Shown piece after piece: positions 1 to 8,629 of a stretch of 64,000 nucleotides of DNA (the stretch's first letter is position 1; the number at the start of each line of letters is the position of its first letter). Position numbers and translations under genes: made by a program. The notes under the pieces are model-generated. The model was given only the letters and a program-made list of their open reading frames with translations, was not told the origin of the DNA and made no database searches. Where the stretch lies: contig NZ_JALPRX010000014.1 in assembly GCF_023223525.1 (NCBI RefSeq), forward strand, positions 38,950-102,949, written 5' to 3'. Source of the stretch: Roseomonas acroporae. Its GTDB lineage: Bacteria; Pseudomonadota; Alphaproteobacteria; Acetobacterales; Acetobacteraceae.

Positions 1-980
1 TCGTCCAGGAAGGCATCCAGGGCGCGGATCGATTCCGGCTCCGACAGCAGCGGCGCGTGGCCGATGCCGGGGAGCTGGACCAGGGTCATGTCGGGCCGCA
101 TCCGTCGCATCCGCGCCACCGTGTCGGCGGAGAGCAGGCGGCTCGCCTCGCCGTGCACCAGCAGCAGGGGCAGGTGGGCGAGGGCGCCGAAGCAGCCCCA
201 GAGCACCGGCTCCAGCGCGGCGGCGCCGTCGCCGGTGACCTCGGCGATGCGCGTGTCCCAGCGCGGGTGCCAGCGCCCGTCCGGCCCGAGGGCGTAGGTG
301 AGCCCGGCCATGCGGCGCCAGCCGGCGGCGTCGGCGATGCCGAGGGGCGGCAGGCGCTCGCGCAGGAATTCGGCCGCCGCCTCCAGGCTGATCGCGGCCG
401 GGTCGTGGCCGACGAAGTCCCGCACGGAATCGCGCCCCTGCGGCTCGATGCGCGGCCCGATGTCGTTCAGCGCCACGGCGGCGAGCAGGCGCGGCCGGAA
501 GGCGGCGAGCACCATGGCGAGGATGCCGCCGAAGCTGGTGCCGACCAGCGCGACCCGCGCGAGGCCGAGCGCCGCCGTCGCGTCCAGCACGTCGCGCAGC
601 GCCTGCTCGGGGCTGTAGCGGGCGAGGCTGTCGGCACGGGCGGAATCGCCGTGGCCGGCATAGTCGAGCGCGACGACCCGGCGCCGGCCGGCATGCCGCG
701 CGGCGAGGGGCTCGTAGTCGTGCGCGGTGCGGCAGAGGCCGGGCAGGCAGAGGATCGGCGTGCGGGTTCCCGCGGGCGGGCCCTCCCAGTCCAGCGCGGC
801 CAGGCGCAGCCCGTCCCGGGCGGCGAAGGAGACGGCGCGCGGCGCCGGGGGGCGGCTACGGGGAGAGCCGGCCAGAGAGCTGGCGGGGGGGCTGGCAAGA
901 GGGGCGGGGGGCGCGGCCGGCGGGGTGCGCGGGGTCGGGACGGGTCGCGGAACAGGCGCCGCGTCGGCGGGGGGGGGCAT
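1..980 (-). CDS. alpha/beta hydrolase (C-terminus beyond window edge)
   Basis: An open frame runs from an ATG at 980 leftwards off the window. After a proline/alanine-rich N-terminus of about 45 residues, the protein reads as an alpha/beta-hydrolase: a core strand ending CLPGLCRTAHDY (oxyanion region), then LDYAGHGDS, the nucleophile elbow GTSFGG, and near the edge a histidine region GIGHAPLLSEP. The acid and histidine positions fit the fold; the substrate cannot be told. The start overlaps the stop of the upstream lytic transglycosylase (TGATG), so the two are probably co-transcribed. Codons 2-4 are CCC CCC CCC, a run of nine identical bases directly after the start. Confident as a hydrolase, not as to function. 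Confidence 0.85.
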   Translation of the reverse strand, partial: MPPPADAAPVPRPVPTPRTPPAAPPAPLASPPASSLAGSPRSRPPAPRAVSFAARDGLRLAALDWEGPPAGTRTPILCLPGLCRTAHDYEPLAARHAGRRRVVALDYAGHGDSARADSLARYSPEQALRDVLDATAALGLARVALVGTSFGGILAMVLAAFRPRLLAAVALNDIGPRIEPQGRDSVRDFVGHDPAAISLEAAAEFLRERLPPLGIADAAGWRRMAGLTYALGPDGRWHPRWDTRIAEVTGDGAAALEPVLWGCFGALAHLPLLLVHGEASRLLSADTVARMRRMRPDMTLVQLPGIGHAPLLSEPESIRALDAFLD

Positions 981-3271
981 CAGCGGCCGGCCGGCAGGTA
1001 GCGGGCGAGGGGATGGGCCGGGGGAGGAGTCGGGGAGGTCTGTGGGGAGTCCGGGGCGGCCGGGCCGGGGTCGCGCGTGCGGTAGACCACGACGTTCTCC
1101 ACCACGCGCTGGACGTAGTTGCGCGTCTCGCCGAAGGGGATCTGCTCGATCCAGTCGATCATGTCGACGGTGACGTCGGCGGCGGGCGGGGCGGGCATGG
1201 CGTCGGTCCCGGCCGGGGCGGCCATCGGCGACGCGACCGGTGCCGTCCCCGGCGTCGCCCCGGGAGTGGCGCCCGGTGTCGTCCCCGACGCCGCGCCCGA
1301 CGCCGCTCCCGATGCCGCTCCGGCCGGGACCGCTGCGGGCCCGGGAGGGACGCCCGGGGACGGGACGGGGTCGGCCGAGGCCACCATGAGGCCGCTGCCG
1401 CGCGGGTCGCCGTAGGTGAGCAGCCATTCGTCCACCCGGCGCGGGCCGGCATTGTAGGCGGCGACGGCGAGCGGCAGGGCGCCGGCGAAGCGGGCGAGCA
1501 TCTGGTCGAGATAGGCGGCGCCGAGGCGCATGTTGTGCGCGGGGTCGGCGGTCAGCATCGCCGTGCGGTGCGGCAGGCCGAGCTGGCGCGCGACCTCCTG
1601 CGCGGTGGTGGGGAGAAGCTGCATCAGGCCGCGCGCGTTGGAGGAGGAGACGGCCTCGGGGTCGAAATTGCTCTCCTGGCGGGTGATGCCGAGGATCAGC
1701 GCCGGCTCGGGCGAGGCGACCGGCAGCGGGAAGGGGGCGGGCCAGCCTTCCTCGGGCAGCACCAGCCCGGCGATCGCGGCGCGGCGCGACACCCAGACCG
1801 CATGGTCGGGCCGGCCGGTCGCGAGGGCGAGCCGCGCGGGCAGGCGCTTCTCGGCCGGGGTGGCGGCCAGCGCCTCCAGGCGCAGGAGGAAGGGCCGGGC
1901 GCGGGCGGCGGCGCCGAGATCGGCGAGGGTGCGGACGGCGCGGGCCAGCTCTCCCTCCTCGAACCGCTCGGCCTGGGCGGCGGTGGGTTCGGGGGCGACG
2001 ACGGCGCGGATCCGGGCGGCGAGCTGCGCGGGCGTCTCGCGCAGCGCCAGCGAGGCGAGCTGTCCGTAGTAGGTGAGGGGGTAGCCGGCGGCCTCGCTCC
2101 AGGCGGCCCGGGCGCCTTCGGAGTCGAGCATCGCGGCGGCGGCGCGGCCGCGCCAGTAGGCGGCGCGGGCGCGGGTGATGGCGGACTGGCTGCCCTCGGC
2201 GATGGCGGCGAAGTGGCGGAGGGCGCGGGCCGGGTCGTTGAGGCGGCGCAGCGCGATGAAGCCGGCCAGGAACTCGGCCTCCTGGCGGTCCGCGCCCGGC
2301 TCGGCGATGCCGTGGCCGGCGGCGACCGCGCAGGCGAGGCCGGGCTCCCCCTTGCGCAGCAGCTTGCGGGCGAGGACCTGCCGCTCCGCCCAGAAGAGGC
2401 GGCCGCGCTCGCCGGCCGGGGCGGGGCCGGCCCGGTGCCAGAGGGCGGCGGCGGCCTGGTCCTGCTCGGCGCGGCGCAGGGCGCGGGCCAGCTCGTAGAG
2501 CAGGCCGGGATCGGGCGAGGCCGGCAGCCGGGCGACGACCGGCGCGGGGTCCGCGCGACCGGCGGCGAGGGCGAGGCGCAGCTCGGCGACGGGGCGGCGC
2601 GCCGGGTCGAGCCGGGCGGCCTGCCGGGTGGCGGCGGCGGCGTCGCGGCCGAAGGCGAGGCGATCGAAGCGTTGCCACTCGTCCTCGGGGGTGAGGAGGG
2701 CGGCGTTGCGGGCGGCGAAATTGGCCTCGGACGCGGCGTCCGCGGCGGCATCCGTCCAGGCGGCGCGGAGCACGGGGGCCACGACGGATTCGTCGCGGCC
2801 GGCGCGGCGCAGCGCGTCGGCGTAGCGCTGGGCGCCGTCCAGGGTGCGCGGCGCGTGCGTCGCGTACCAGTGCAGCACGGCGGAATCGTCGGGATCGGCC
2901 ATGGCGGCCGCCTCGGCGCGCAGGGCGAGGGCGTCGGCCAGCGGCCAGTCGGGGTTGGCGGCGGCGAAGGCGTTGAACTGCGCCAGCGGCGGTACGGGCG
3001 TGGCGGCGCGGGCGAGCAGGCGCTGCCAGGTGACGAGCTTGCGCACCAGCGGGTCGGCGGCGAGGGCGACGCTGTCCGCCTCGATCCAGCGGCCGGCGGC
3101 GGCGGCGGCGAGGGCCTGGCGGCCGGCGAGGCGCTCGCTCTCCGAGGCCCAGGGCTGGGCGGCGGCGGGGCCGGGGAGGCCGGACAGGAGGAGAAGCGAC
3201 AGGAGCGCGGCCGGTGCCGCCCGACGTGCCGGGCCGGGGCGTGGTCCGTGACCTCCTGCGATGCGGCGCAT
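980..3271 (-). CDS. slt: soluble lytic murein transglycosylase, Slt family
   Basis: 763 residues. Cleaves peptidoglycan glycan strands with 1,6-anhydro product formation in the periplasm. An N-terminal signal peptide (basic start, then a leucine-rich core ending near AAAQPW) is followed by a long alpha-helical, alanine/arginine-rich superhelical region of about 500 residues typical of Slt70. The C-terminal catalytic domain has QESNFDPEAVSSSNARGLMQ with the catalytic Glu, then AYNAGPRRVDEWL and finally IPFGETRNYVQRVVEN. Between the last two blocks lies a Pro/Ala/Gly/Thr low-complexity stretch of about 70 residues (roughly 1168-1398) that family members normally lack. In related genomes this gene often sits beside dapA, as here, but divergently. 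Its TGA overlaps the ATG of the hydrolase. Confidence 0.93.
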   Translation of the reverse strand: MRRIAGGHGPRPGPARRAAPAALLSLLLLSGLPGPAAAQPWASESERLAGRQALAAAAAGRWIEADSVALAADPLVRKLVTWQRLLARAATPVPPLAQFNAFAAANPDWPLADALALRAEAAAMADPDDSAVLHWYATHAPRTLDGAQRYADALRRAGRDESVVAPVLRAAWTDAAADAASEANFAARNAALLTPEDEWQRFDRLAFGRDAAAATRQAARLDPARRPVAELRLALAAGRADPAPVVARLPASPDPGLLYELARALRRAEQDQAAAALWHRAGPAPAGERGRLFWAERQVLARKLLRKGEPGLACAVAAGHGIAEPGADRQEAEFLAGFIALRRLNDPARALRHFAAIAEGSQSAITRARAAYWRGRAAAAMLDSEGARAAWSEAAGYPLTYYGQLASLALRETPAQLAARIRAVVAPEPTAAQAERFEEGELARAVRTLADLGAAARARPFLLRLEALAATPAEKRLPARLALATGRPDHAVWVSRRAAIAGLVLPEEGWPAPFPLPVASPEPALILGITRQESNFDPEAVSSSNARGLMQLLPTTAQEVARQLGLPHRTAMLTADPAHNMRLGAAYLDQMLARFAGALPLAVAAYNAGPRRVDEWLLTYGDPRGSGLMVASADPVPSPGVPPGPAAVPAGAASGAASGAASGTTPGATPGATPGTAPVASPMAAPAGTDAMPAPPAADVTVDMIDWIEQIPFGETRNYVQRVVENVVVYRTRDPGPAAPDSPQTSPTPPPAHPLARYLPAGR

Positions 3272-3695
3272 GCGTTGCTCCCCGGTGGACCGGTCCCCGT
3301 CGCCGCGGGGCTACCGCGCCGGCCGTCCCCGTCCGGTTACCGGAGGGGCGGCCCCCGGCGCAAGCCACGGCCGGGGCGCGCGGCGCTCGGCACGAGGGAT
3401 GTGGGGCGGCGCATGGCCGGTTCGAGGGGCGGCCCGGCGGGCGGGCATTCCTGCCCGCGAGGGGGGAGCGATGCCAGGCCCGTCGCCGGGCGGCATCGGA
3501 CGACGCGGCCGGGAATGGCCGGGACGGCCCGGGCGCGACCCGAGCGCCGCGCCGGTCAGCCTCCCGCTTTCGCGCGCCGGGGCGGGACGCTCGGCGGTTC
3601 CGGTCGGGGGCGATCTGCACTAGCCTGCGCGGCCTTGCCTGCCGCCGCGCCCGCCATCGGGCCGCCGCCGGTCCTGCCTCGGGGAGACGCCTTCC
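3272..3695. other. intergenic region between divergent slt and dapA
   Basis: This 424-bp gap separates two divergently transcribed genes and must hold promoters for both. Nothing in it reads as a protein and no strong hairpin was found. The stretch just upstream of dapA (about 3610-3640, containing cactagcct) is slightly less GC-rich and may hold its promoter, but no convincing -35/-10 pair was identified. Confidence 0.5.
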
Positions 3696-4574
3696 ATGTT
3701 CAAGGGTTCGCTGGTCGCACTCATCACGCCGATGACGGCCGATGGCGCGGTCGACGAGAAGGCGTTCGGCGAGCTGGTGGAGTGGCAGATCGCCGAGGGC
3801 ACGCAGGGGCTGGTGCCGGTCGGCACCACGGGCGAATCCCCGACCCTGAGCCATGCCGAGCACGACCGGGTGGTGGCGCTCTGCATCGAGGCGGCGGCGG
3901 GGCGCGTGCCGGTGATCGCGGGCGCGGGCTCGAACTCGACCGCCGAGGCGGTGCGGCTGGCGCGCCACGCCAAGGAGAGCGGCGCCGACGCGGTGCTGGT
4001 GGTGACGCCCTACTACAACAAGCCGACCCAGGAGGGGCTCTACCTCCACTACCGGACCATCGCCGACAGCGTCGACATCCCGATCGTCATCTACAACATC
4101 CCGCCGCGCAGCGTGATCGACATGTCGGTGGAGACGATGGCGCGGCTGGCGCGGCACCCGAACATCGTCGGCGTGAAGGACGCGACGGCGAACCTCGCCC
4201 GGCCGCTGCACACGCGCGCCGCCTGCGGCGAGGGTTTCTGCCAGCTCTCGGGCGAGGACCACACGGCGCTGGCCTATCTCGCCGCCGGCGGGCATGGCTG
4301 CATCAGCGTCACCGCCAACGTGGCGCCGCGACTCTGCGCCGAGATGCATGCCGCCTGGGCCGACGGGCGCGTGGCCGAGGCGATCCGTCTGCAGGACCGG
4401 CTGCTGCCGCTGCACGACGCGATGTTCTGCGAGACCTCGCCGGGGCCGGTGAAGTACGCCGCCTCGCTGCTCGGCCGGACCAGCGACCATTGCCGGCTGC
4501 CGCTGGCGCCGGTCTCGGAGGGGAACCGGGCGCGGGTGCGCGAGGCGATGGTCGGGTTGGGGCTGCTGAACTGA
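3696..4574 (+). CDS. dapA: 4-hydroxy-tetrahydrodipicolinate synthase
   Basis: 292 residues, the usual length. Condenses pyruvate with aspartate semialdehyde in the lysine/diaminopimelate pathway; cytosolic TIM barrel. All key residues fall at the E. coli positions: Thr44-Thr45 in VGTTGES, Tyr133 in VIYNIPPR with Arg138, and the Schiff-base Lys161 in GVKDAT. The ATG at 3696 begins the canonical [13 protein letters not shown]. It is followed by a GC-rich inverted repeat directly at the stop codon, then by smpB after 120 bp. Supply of diaminopimelate for peptidoglycan fits the divergent murein hydrolase next door. Confidence 0.97.
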   Translation: MFKGSLVALITPMTADGAVDEKAFGELVEWQIAEGTQGLVPVGTTGESPTLSHAEHDRVVALCIEAAAGRVPVIAGAGSNSTAEAVRLARHAKESGADAVLVVTPYYNKPTQEGLYLHYRTIADSVDIPIVIYNIPPRSVIDMSVETMARLARHPNIVGVKDATANLARPLHTRAACGEGFCQLSGEDHTALAYLAAGGHGCISVTANVAPRLCAEMHAAWADGRVAEAIRLQDRLLPLHDAMFCETSPGPVKYAASLLGRTSDHCRLPLAPVSEGNRARVREAMVGLGLLN

Positions 4575-4597
4575 GCCTGGGCCGCGCGGCCCAGGCT
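4574..4597 (+). terminator. GC-rich hairpin at the dapA stop codon
   Basis: A perfect 10-bp inverted repeat (AGCCTGGGCC / GGCCCAGGCT, loop gcgc) starts on the last base of the dapA stop. No T-tract follows, so it is a weak candidate for intrinsic termination and may instead protect the mRNA 3' end. Confidence 0.45.
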
Positions 4598-4694
4598 GAA
4601 CGGATGCCGCGCGCCGCCCGGCGGGCCGGGGCGGGACCGGGAGTCCGGCCCGTGCCGGCCGGGGCCCGCGCGGGCTGGACGAGACCGGGACGAC

Positions 4695-5180
4695 ATGGCT
4701 GAACCACGCAAGAAGGGGCTGATCTCGCACGGGATCGCCTCGCAGAACCGCAAGGCGCGGCACGACTACTTCATCAACGAGACGGTGGAGGCCGGGCTCG
4801 TGCTGATGGGGCCGGAGGTCAAGAGCCTGCGCGCCGGCCGCGCCACGCTGACCGAGGCCTGGGCGGGCGAGCGCGACGGCGAGATGTGGCTGTTCAACGC
4901 CTACATCCCCGAATGGCAGGCGGGCAGCTACATGGCCCGCTTCGAGCCGCGCCGGCCGCGCAAGCTGCTGCTGCACGACCGGCAGATCGCCACCCTGACC
5001 GGCGCCGTGACGCGCGAGGGCGCGACGCTGGTGCCGCTCGACATCCACTTCAACGAGAAGGGCCGCGCCAAGGTCCTGCTCGGGCTGGCCGAGGGCAAGC
5101 AGAAGCACGACAAGCGCGCCGCCATCGCCGCGCGCGACTGGCAGCGCGACAAGGCGCGGCTGATGCGGGACAAGGGGTAG
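4695..5180 (+). CDS. smpB: SsrA-binding protein SmpB
   Basis: 161 residues. Binds tmRNA and delivers it to stalled ribosomes in trans-translation. Recognisable blocks: [20 protein letters not shown] near the N-terminus, [18 protein letters not shown], the OB-fold segment [14 protein letters not shown], and the basic C-terminal tail [26 protein letters not shown] that inserts into the mRNA channel. Position downstream of dapA is common in Rhodospirillales. No ssrA gene is visible in the window. Confidence 0.97.
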   Translation: MAEPRKKGLISHGIASQNRKARHDYFINETVEAGLVLMGPEVKSLRAGRATLTEAWAGERDGEMWLFNAYIPEWQAGSYMARFEPRRPRKLLLHDRQIATLTGAVTREGATLVPLDIHFNEKGRAKVLLGLAEGKQKHDKRAAIAARDWQRDKARLMRDKG

Positions 5181-5326
5181 CGGCACGCCGCTGGCCGCCC
5201 CGCCGTTCGCCGCCCGCCATCCGGCGCTGGTGGCGGCGCCCTCTCCGGGACTTAACTTGCGCAACCCCCGGCGCTCTGTCTCGCTCTGCCCGCTGCCGCC
5301 GGTTGCGGCGCGGGGGGGACGTGCCC

Positions 5327-6463
5327 ATGGATCGGAACGGAATCCCGGCGTCGCCGCAGCGCGACGGGCGCGTGGACCTGGTGCGCGGCTTCGCCCTGCT
5401 GTGCATCTTCGTGGACCACGTGCCGGGCAACCGGCTGGGCGACTTCACGCTGCGGAATTTCGCCTTCTCGGACGCGGCCGAGCTGTTCGTGCTGCTCGCC
5501 GGCTACTCCGCCATGCTCGCCTACGGGCGCAGCTTCGCGCGGGACGGCATCGCGGGCGGGCTGCGGCGGGTGGCGCTGCGCTGCCTGCAGCTCTACGCCT
5601 TCCAGGCCGGGCTGCTGCTCTGGACCATGCTGATCGTCATGGTCTGGGCCGACCATTACGGGCTGGAGCCGCTCTCGATCGGGCCGCTGCTCGATCCGGC
5701 GGGGGTGGCGCGCGGGCTGATGCTGCGGGCGCTGCCGGCCTCGCTCGACATCCTGCCGCTCTACATCGTGCTGCTCGCCGCCTTCCCGGTGCTCTATCTC
5801 GGGCTGCGGCACAGCCGGGCGGGGCTGCTCGCGGCCTCGCTGCTGCTCTGGTGGGCGGCGGGGCGCTGGCAGATCAACCTGCCCAACGTCGTCGATCCGG
5901 ACGCGCCGGAGATCTGGTTCCTCAACCCGCTCACCTGGCAGCTCGTCTTCGTCGCCGGGATGCTGCTGGCCGACCGGATGGCGCGCCATGGCGGGGCGCT
6001 GCCGCGCCCGCGGCCGCTGGCCTGGCTCGCCTGGGCCTTCCTGGCGCTGGGGCTGGTGACGATGGCGCCGTGGCAGGCCTGGGGCCTGTCCTCCTGGCGG
6101 CCGCTGCCCGACCCCGACCTCGCGGGCGCGGCCAAGACCTGGGTGCCGCCGCTGCGGCTGCTGAGCGTGCTGGCGATGAGCTACCTGGCGCTGACCTCGG
6201 TGCGGCTGCGCGCCGCGGCGGCGCATCCGCTGCTGCGGCCGGTGCTGGTCTGCGGCCGCCACTCCCTGGCGGTGTTCGCGGCGGGCACGCTGCTGTCGCT
6301 GCTCGGGCGGCTGGCCTTCCGCACCGTCGGCACCGGGACCGGGATGCAGCTTCTGGTGAACGGGCTCGGCCTGCTGGCGATGGTGGGGCTGGCGCTGTGG
6401 CGCGATTCGCGCGTGCCGGCGCGGCGGCCGGCCGGGGCGGCGGCGCACCTCAAGACAATATGA
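5327..6463 (+). CDS. OpgC-type membrane acyltransferase
   Basis: 378 residues when started at the ATG at 5327, which follows a G-rich ribosome-binding stretch (5312-5319). A polytopic membrane protein with about ten hydrophobic segments. The N-terminal signature GRVDLVRGFALLCIFVDHVPGN followed by FSDAAELFVLLAGYSAMLAYG matches the OpgC_C family, whose Caulobacter/E. coli relatives succinylate osmoregulated periplasmic glucans. No opgGH genes are in the window, so the acceptor here is unknown. The SGNH hydrolase begins 21 bp downstream, suggesting a two-gene transcript in which one enzyme adds and the other may remove an acyl group; that pairing is inference. Confidence 0.88.
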   Translation: MDRNGIPASPQRDGRVDLVRGFALLCIFVDHVPGNRLGDFTLRNFAFSDAAELFVLLAGYSAMLAYGRSFARDGIAGGLRRVALRCLQLYAFQAGLLLWTMLIVMVWADHYGLEPLSIGPLLDPAGVARGLMLRALPASLDILPLYIVLLAAFPVLYLGLRHSRAGLLAASLLLWWAAGRWQINLPNVVDPDAPEIWFLNPLTWQLVFVAGMLLADRMARHGGALPRPRPLAWLAWAFLALGLVTMAPWQAWGLSSWRPLPDPDLAGAAKTWVPPLRLLSVLAMSYLALTSVRLRAAAAHPLLRPVLVCGRHSLAVFAAGTLLSLLGRLAFRTVGTGTGMQLLVNGLGLLAMVGLALWRDSRVPARRPAGAAAHLKTI

Positions 6464-6484
6464 AGGGCCGGCAATCCGTGCTAC

Positions 6485-7303
6485 ATGGCCTGGATGCAAT
6501 CCCGAGCGTGTTCGCCGGCGCGGTGCGCCGCCGCTGCCCTGCTCCTCCTCGCGGCCACGCCCCGGCCTGATGCCCTGGCCGCGGGCGGCACGGGCGCGGT
6601 GGGCGAGGCACCCGCTTCCGTGACGCAGGCGGTGGCGCTGCCGCGCGTCGCCGCCCGGCTGCGCCAGGGCGCGCCGCTGCGCGTGGTGGCGTTCGGCTCG
6701 TCCTCGACCGAGGGTTCCGGGGCGTCCGCGCCGGACCGGACCTATCCGTCTCGGCTCGCGCAGGATCTTTCGGCCTGGGTGCGGGAGCGCGGGGCGGCGG
6801 GGGAGGCGGTGGAGGTGCTGAACCGCGGCCGGGGCGGCGACGACGCCGAGGCGATGGCGCGCCGGCTGGAGCGCGACGTGCTGGCCGAGCGGCCCGACCT
6901 GGTGATCTGGCAGACCGGCAGCAACGACCCCATCACCGGCGTCCCGCCCGAGCGCTTCGCGGCGCTGACCCGGCAGGGCATCCTGGCGATGCGGGCGGCC
7001 GGCATCGACGTGATGGTGATGGACCAGCAGTGGTGCCCGCGCCTGGAGGGCGTGCGCGACGCGGCCGCCTACCGGGAGGCGCTGCGCGGCGTGGCCGCGG
7101 AGCTGGGCGTGCCGGTGATCCGCCGCGCGGCGCTGATGCGCGGCTGGGCGGCCGCCGGCGTGCTGACCCCGGCGCAGATGATCGGGCCGGACGGCTTCCA
7201 CATGACCGATGCCGGCTATGCGCGCCTGGCCGAGGCGGTGGCCGCGCAGGTGCTGCGCAACGCCGGGCTCGGCGCGGCCGTGGCGGTGGCGCGGCAGGAT
7301 TAG
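6485..7303 (+). CDS. SGNH/GDSL-family hydrolase, secreted
   Basis: 272 residues. An N-terminal hydrophobic segment (ARCAAAALLLLAATPRPDALA) looks like a signal peptide. SGNH blocks are present: block I FGSSSTEGSG with the nucleophilic Ser, block II around NRGRGGDDAEA, block III QTGSNDPITG with the oxyanion Asn, and block V DGFHMTDAGY with the catalytic Asp/His. Likely a periplasmic esterase or O-deacylase. It follows the OpgC-like acyltransferase closely and probably shares its transcript. The stop codon TAG at 7301 is itself the first base triplet of the tandem repeat described next. Confidence 0.87.
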   Translation: MAWMQSRACSPARCAAAALLLLAATPRPDALAAGGTGAVGEAPASVTQAVALPRVAARLRQGAPLRVVAFGSSSTEGSGASAPDRTYPSRLAQDLSAWVRERGAAGEAVEVLNRGRGGDDAEAMARRLERDVLAERPDLVIWQTGSNDPITGVPPERFAALTRQGILAMRAAGIDVMVMDQQWCPRLEGVRDAAAYREALRGVAAELGVPVIRRAALMRGWAAAGVLTPAQMIGPDGFHMTDAGYARLAEAVAAQVLRNAGLGAAVAVARQD

Positions 7304-7514
7304 AGCATTTTCAAGCTGAGCGTCCTCGCTCAGCGGCTCGGAAAATGCGAAAAATCGAAAGGCTAGAGCCGTTCCGGCCTGATCCAGTCAGGCTGGATCG
7401 GCTCTAGAGCATTCCCAAGCCGGGCGTACTCACCCGGCGACTTGGAAGATGCGAAAAACCAAAAGGCCGGAGCCGTGCCGGCCTGATACGGTCAGGCCGG
7501 CACGGCTCCGGAGC
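7301..7514. repeat. tandem pair of ~105-bp two-hairpin repeat units
   Basis: Unit 1 spans 7301-7404 and unit 2 7405 to about 7514. Each begins tagagcatt and contains a first hairpin (unit 1: cattttc...gaaaatg outside ctgagcg...cgctcag), a gcgaaaaa spacer, and a second long hairpin. In unit 2 the second stem is a perfect 18 bp (7469-7486 with 7492-7509, loop tacgg); in unit 1 the equivalent stem is 18 bp with two mismatches. Sequence differs between units while pairing is kept, so the structure seems to be what matters. Less GC-rich than the surrounding genes. Could be a mobile intergenic repeat, a terminator pair or a structured RNA. Confidence 0.75.
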
Positions 7515-7618
7515 GGAAACGCGGTCCGGTCGGGACTGCGTTCCCTTCCATCTCGTTGTTCTCCGGGCGGAATCACGCTTCCGGGCGTCGCCGCCCGCCG
7601 GCGATCCGCTCTGGCGCT
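7513..7618 (+). repeat. dispersed intergenic element (copy A)
   Basis: Contains an imperfect inverted repeat around gcggtcc-ggtc-gggactgc, then a conserved tail ending cgcccgccggcgatccgctct. The same order of hairpin and tail recurs at 14349-14455 and 22000-22105, with the tail alone near 40606-40668. It abuts the two-hairpin tandem repeat. Confidence 0.6.
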
Positions 7619-7674
7619 TGCATCCGGCGACCTCCCGCGCACCATGCCGCCCGGACGGCCCGGCGGAGACTGGC

Positions 7675-8358
7675 ATGACCGAGAACGAGGACGCGGCGAC
7701 GCTCGGGCAGGGGCGCGCCAAGCTGATCGCCCGCAAGGAGGAGTGGGCCCGCGAGGGGCGGCTGCTCACCGGCGCGACGCCCGGCTCCAACGCCGATCCC
7801 GACCGGCCGCGGCTGCCGCCGGGCCAGACGCTGGTGCGCGACTGGCCGGTGCTGGACCTCGGCGTCCAGCCTGACGTGCCGCCGGCGAAGTTCCGGCTGG
7901 ACGTGGATGGGCTGGTCGAGGCGCCGCTCTCGCTCGACTGGGAAGGCTACATGGCGCTGCCGCAGGTGGAGTCGGTCAGCGACATCCACTGCGTCACGCA
8001 GTGGTCGCGCTACGACAACCACTGGCAGGGCGTGGCGGCGCGGGAACTGCTGTCGCGGGTACGGCCGAAGCCGGACGCGCGCTTCGTCGTCTTCCACAGC
8101 CATGACGGCTACACCACCAACGTGCCGCTGGAGGATTTCGACCAGCCGGATGCGATGCTGGCGCATGCCTGGGAGGGCCGGCCGCTGACGCGCCAGCACG
8201 GCGGGCCGCTGCGCGGCCTGATCCCGCGCCTCTACCTCTGGAAGAGCGCCAAGTGGCTGCGGCGGATCGAGCTGGTGACGTTCGACCGCCCCGGCTTCTG
8301 GGAGCTGCGGGGCTATCACGACCATGGCGACCCGTGGCGCGAGGAGCGCTACGGGTAG
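7675..8358 (+). CDS. sulfite oxidase-like molybdopterin oxidoreductase
   Basis: 227 residues from the ATG at 7675, chosen because a cggcggag ribosome-binding stretch lies just upstream. Single-domain member of the sulfite-oxidase fold: CVTQWSRYDNHWQGV carries the Cys (about residue 106) that ligands molybdenum, and HSHDGYTTNVPLEDF and HGGPLRGLIPRLYLWKSAKW are the family blocks for pterin binding. No twin-arginine or other signal is visible at the N-terminus, unlike MsrP/YedY, so it is probably cytosolic. Substrate unknown. Not obviously co-transcribed with its neighbours. Confidence 0.85.
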   Translation: MTENEDAATLGQGRAKLIARKEEWAREGRLLTGATPGSNADPDRPRLPPGQTLVRDWPVLDLGVQPDVPPAKFRLDVDGLVEAPLSLDWEGYMALPQVESVSDIHCVTQWSRYDNHWQGVAARELLSRVRPKPDARFVVFHSHDGYTTNVPLEDFDQPDAMLAHAWEGRPLTRQHGGPLRGLIPRLYLWKSAKWLRRIELVTFDRPGFWELRGYHDHGDPWREERYG

Positions 8359-8629
8359 AGCGCCTCCGGGTCGGGCGGATGCTGCCCGGGGCGGCCCGGG
8401 AAGGGCGCCGAGGCGAAGGCCGGGCCCGGCTGGCGGCCATTCCGGAGGCGGCCGTTCCGGCCGTTACGGAACGGCCCTCGCCATCCCGCCGTCGCCGGCC
8501 GCTCGGACGGGCTCCCGCGCGGAGCGGCACGGCCGCGGACCCGAATGATCCTTCGGTTCGGCGCGCGGCCGACCGCCAACCCCGCGCGCGATGCTTGCCG
8601 GCACGAGTCCCGGCTTGTGCCGGCCGGCA

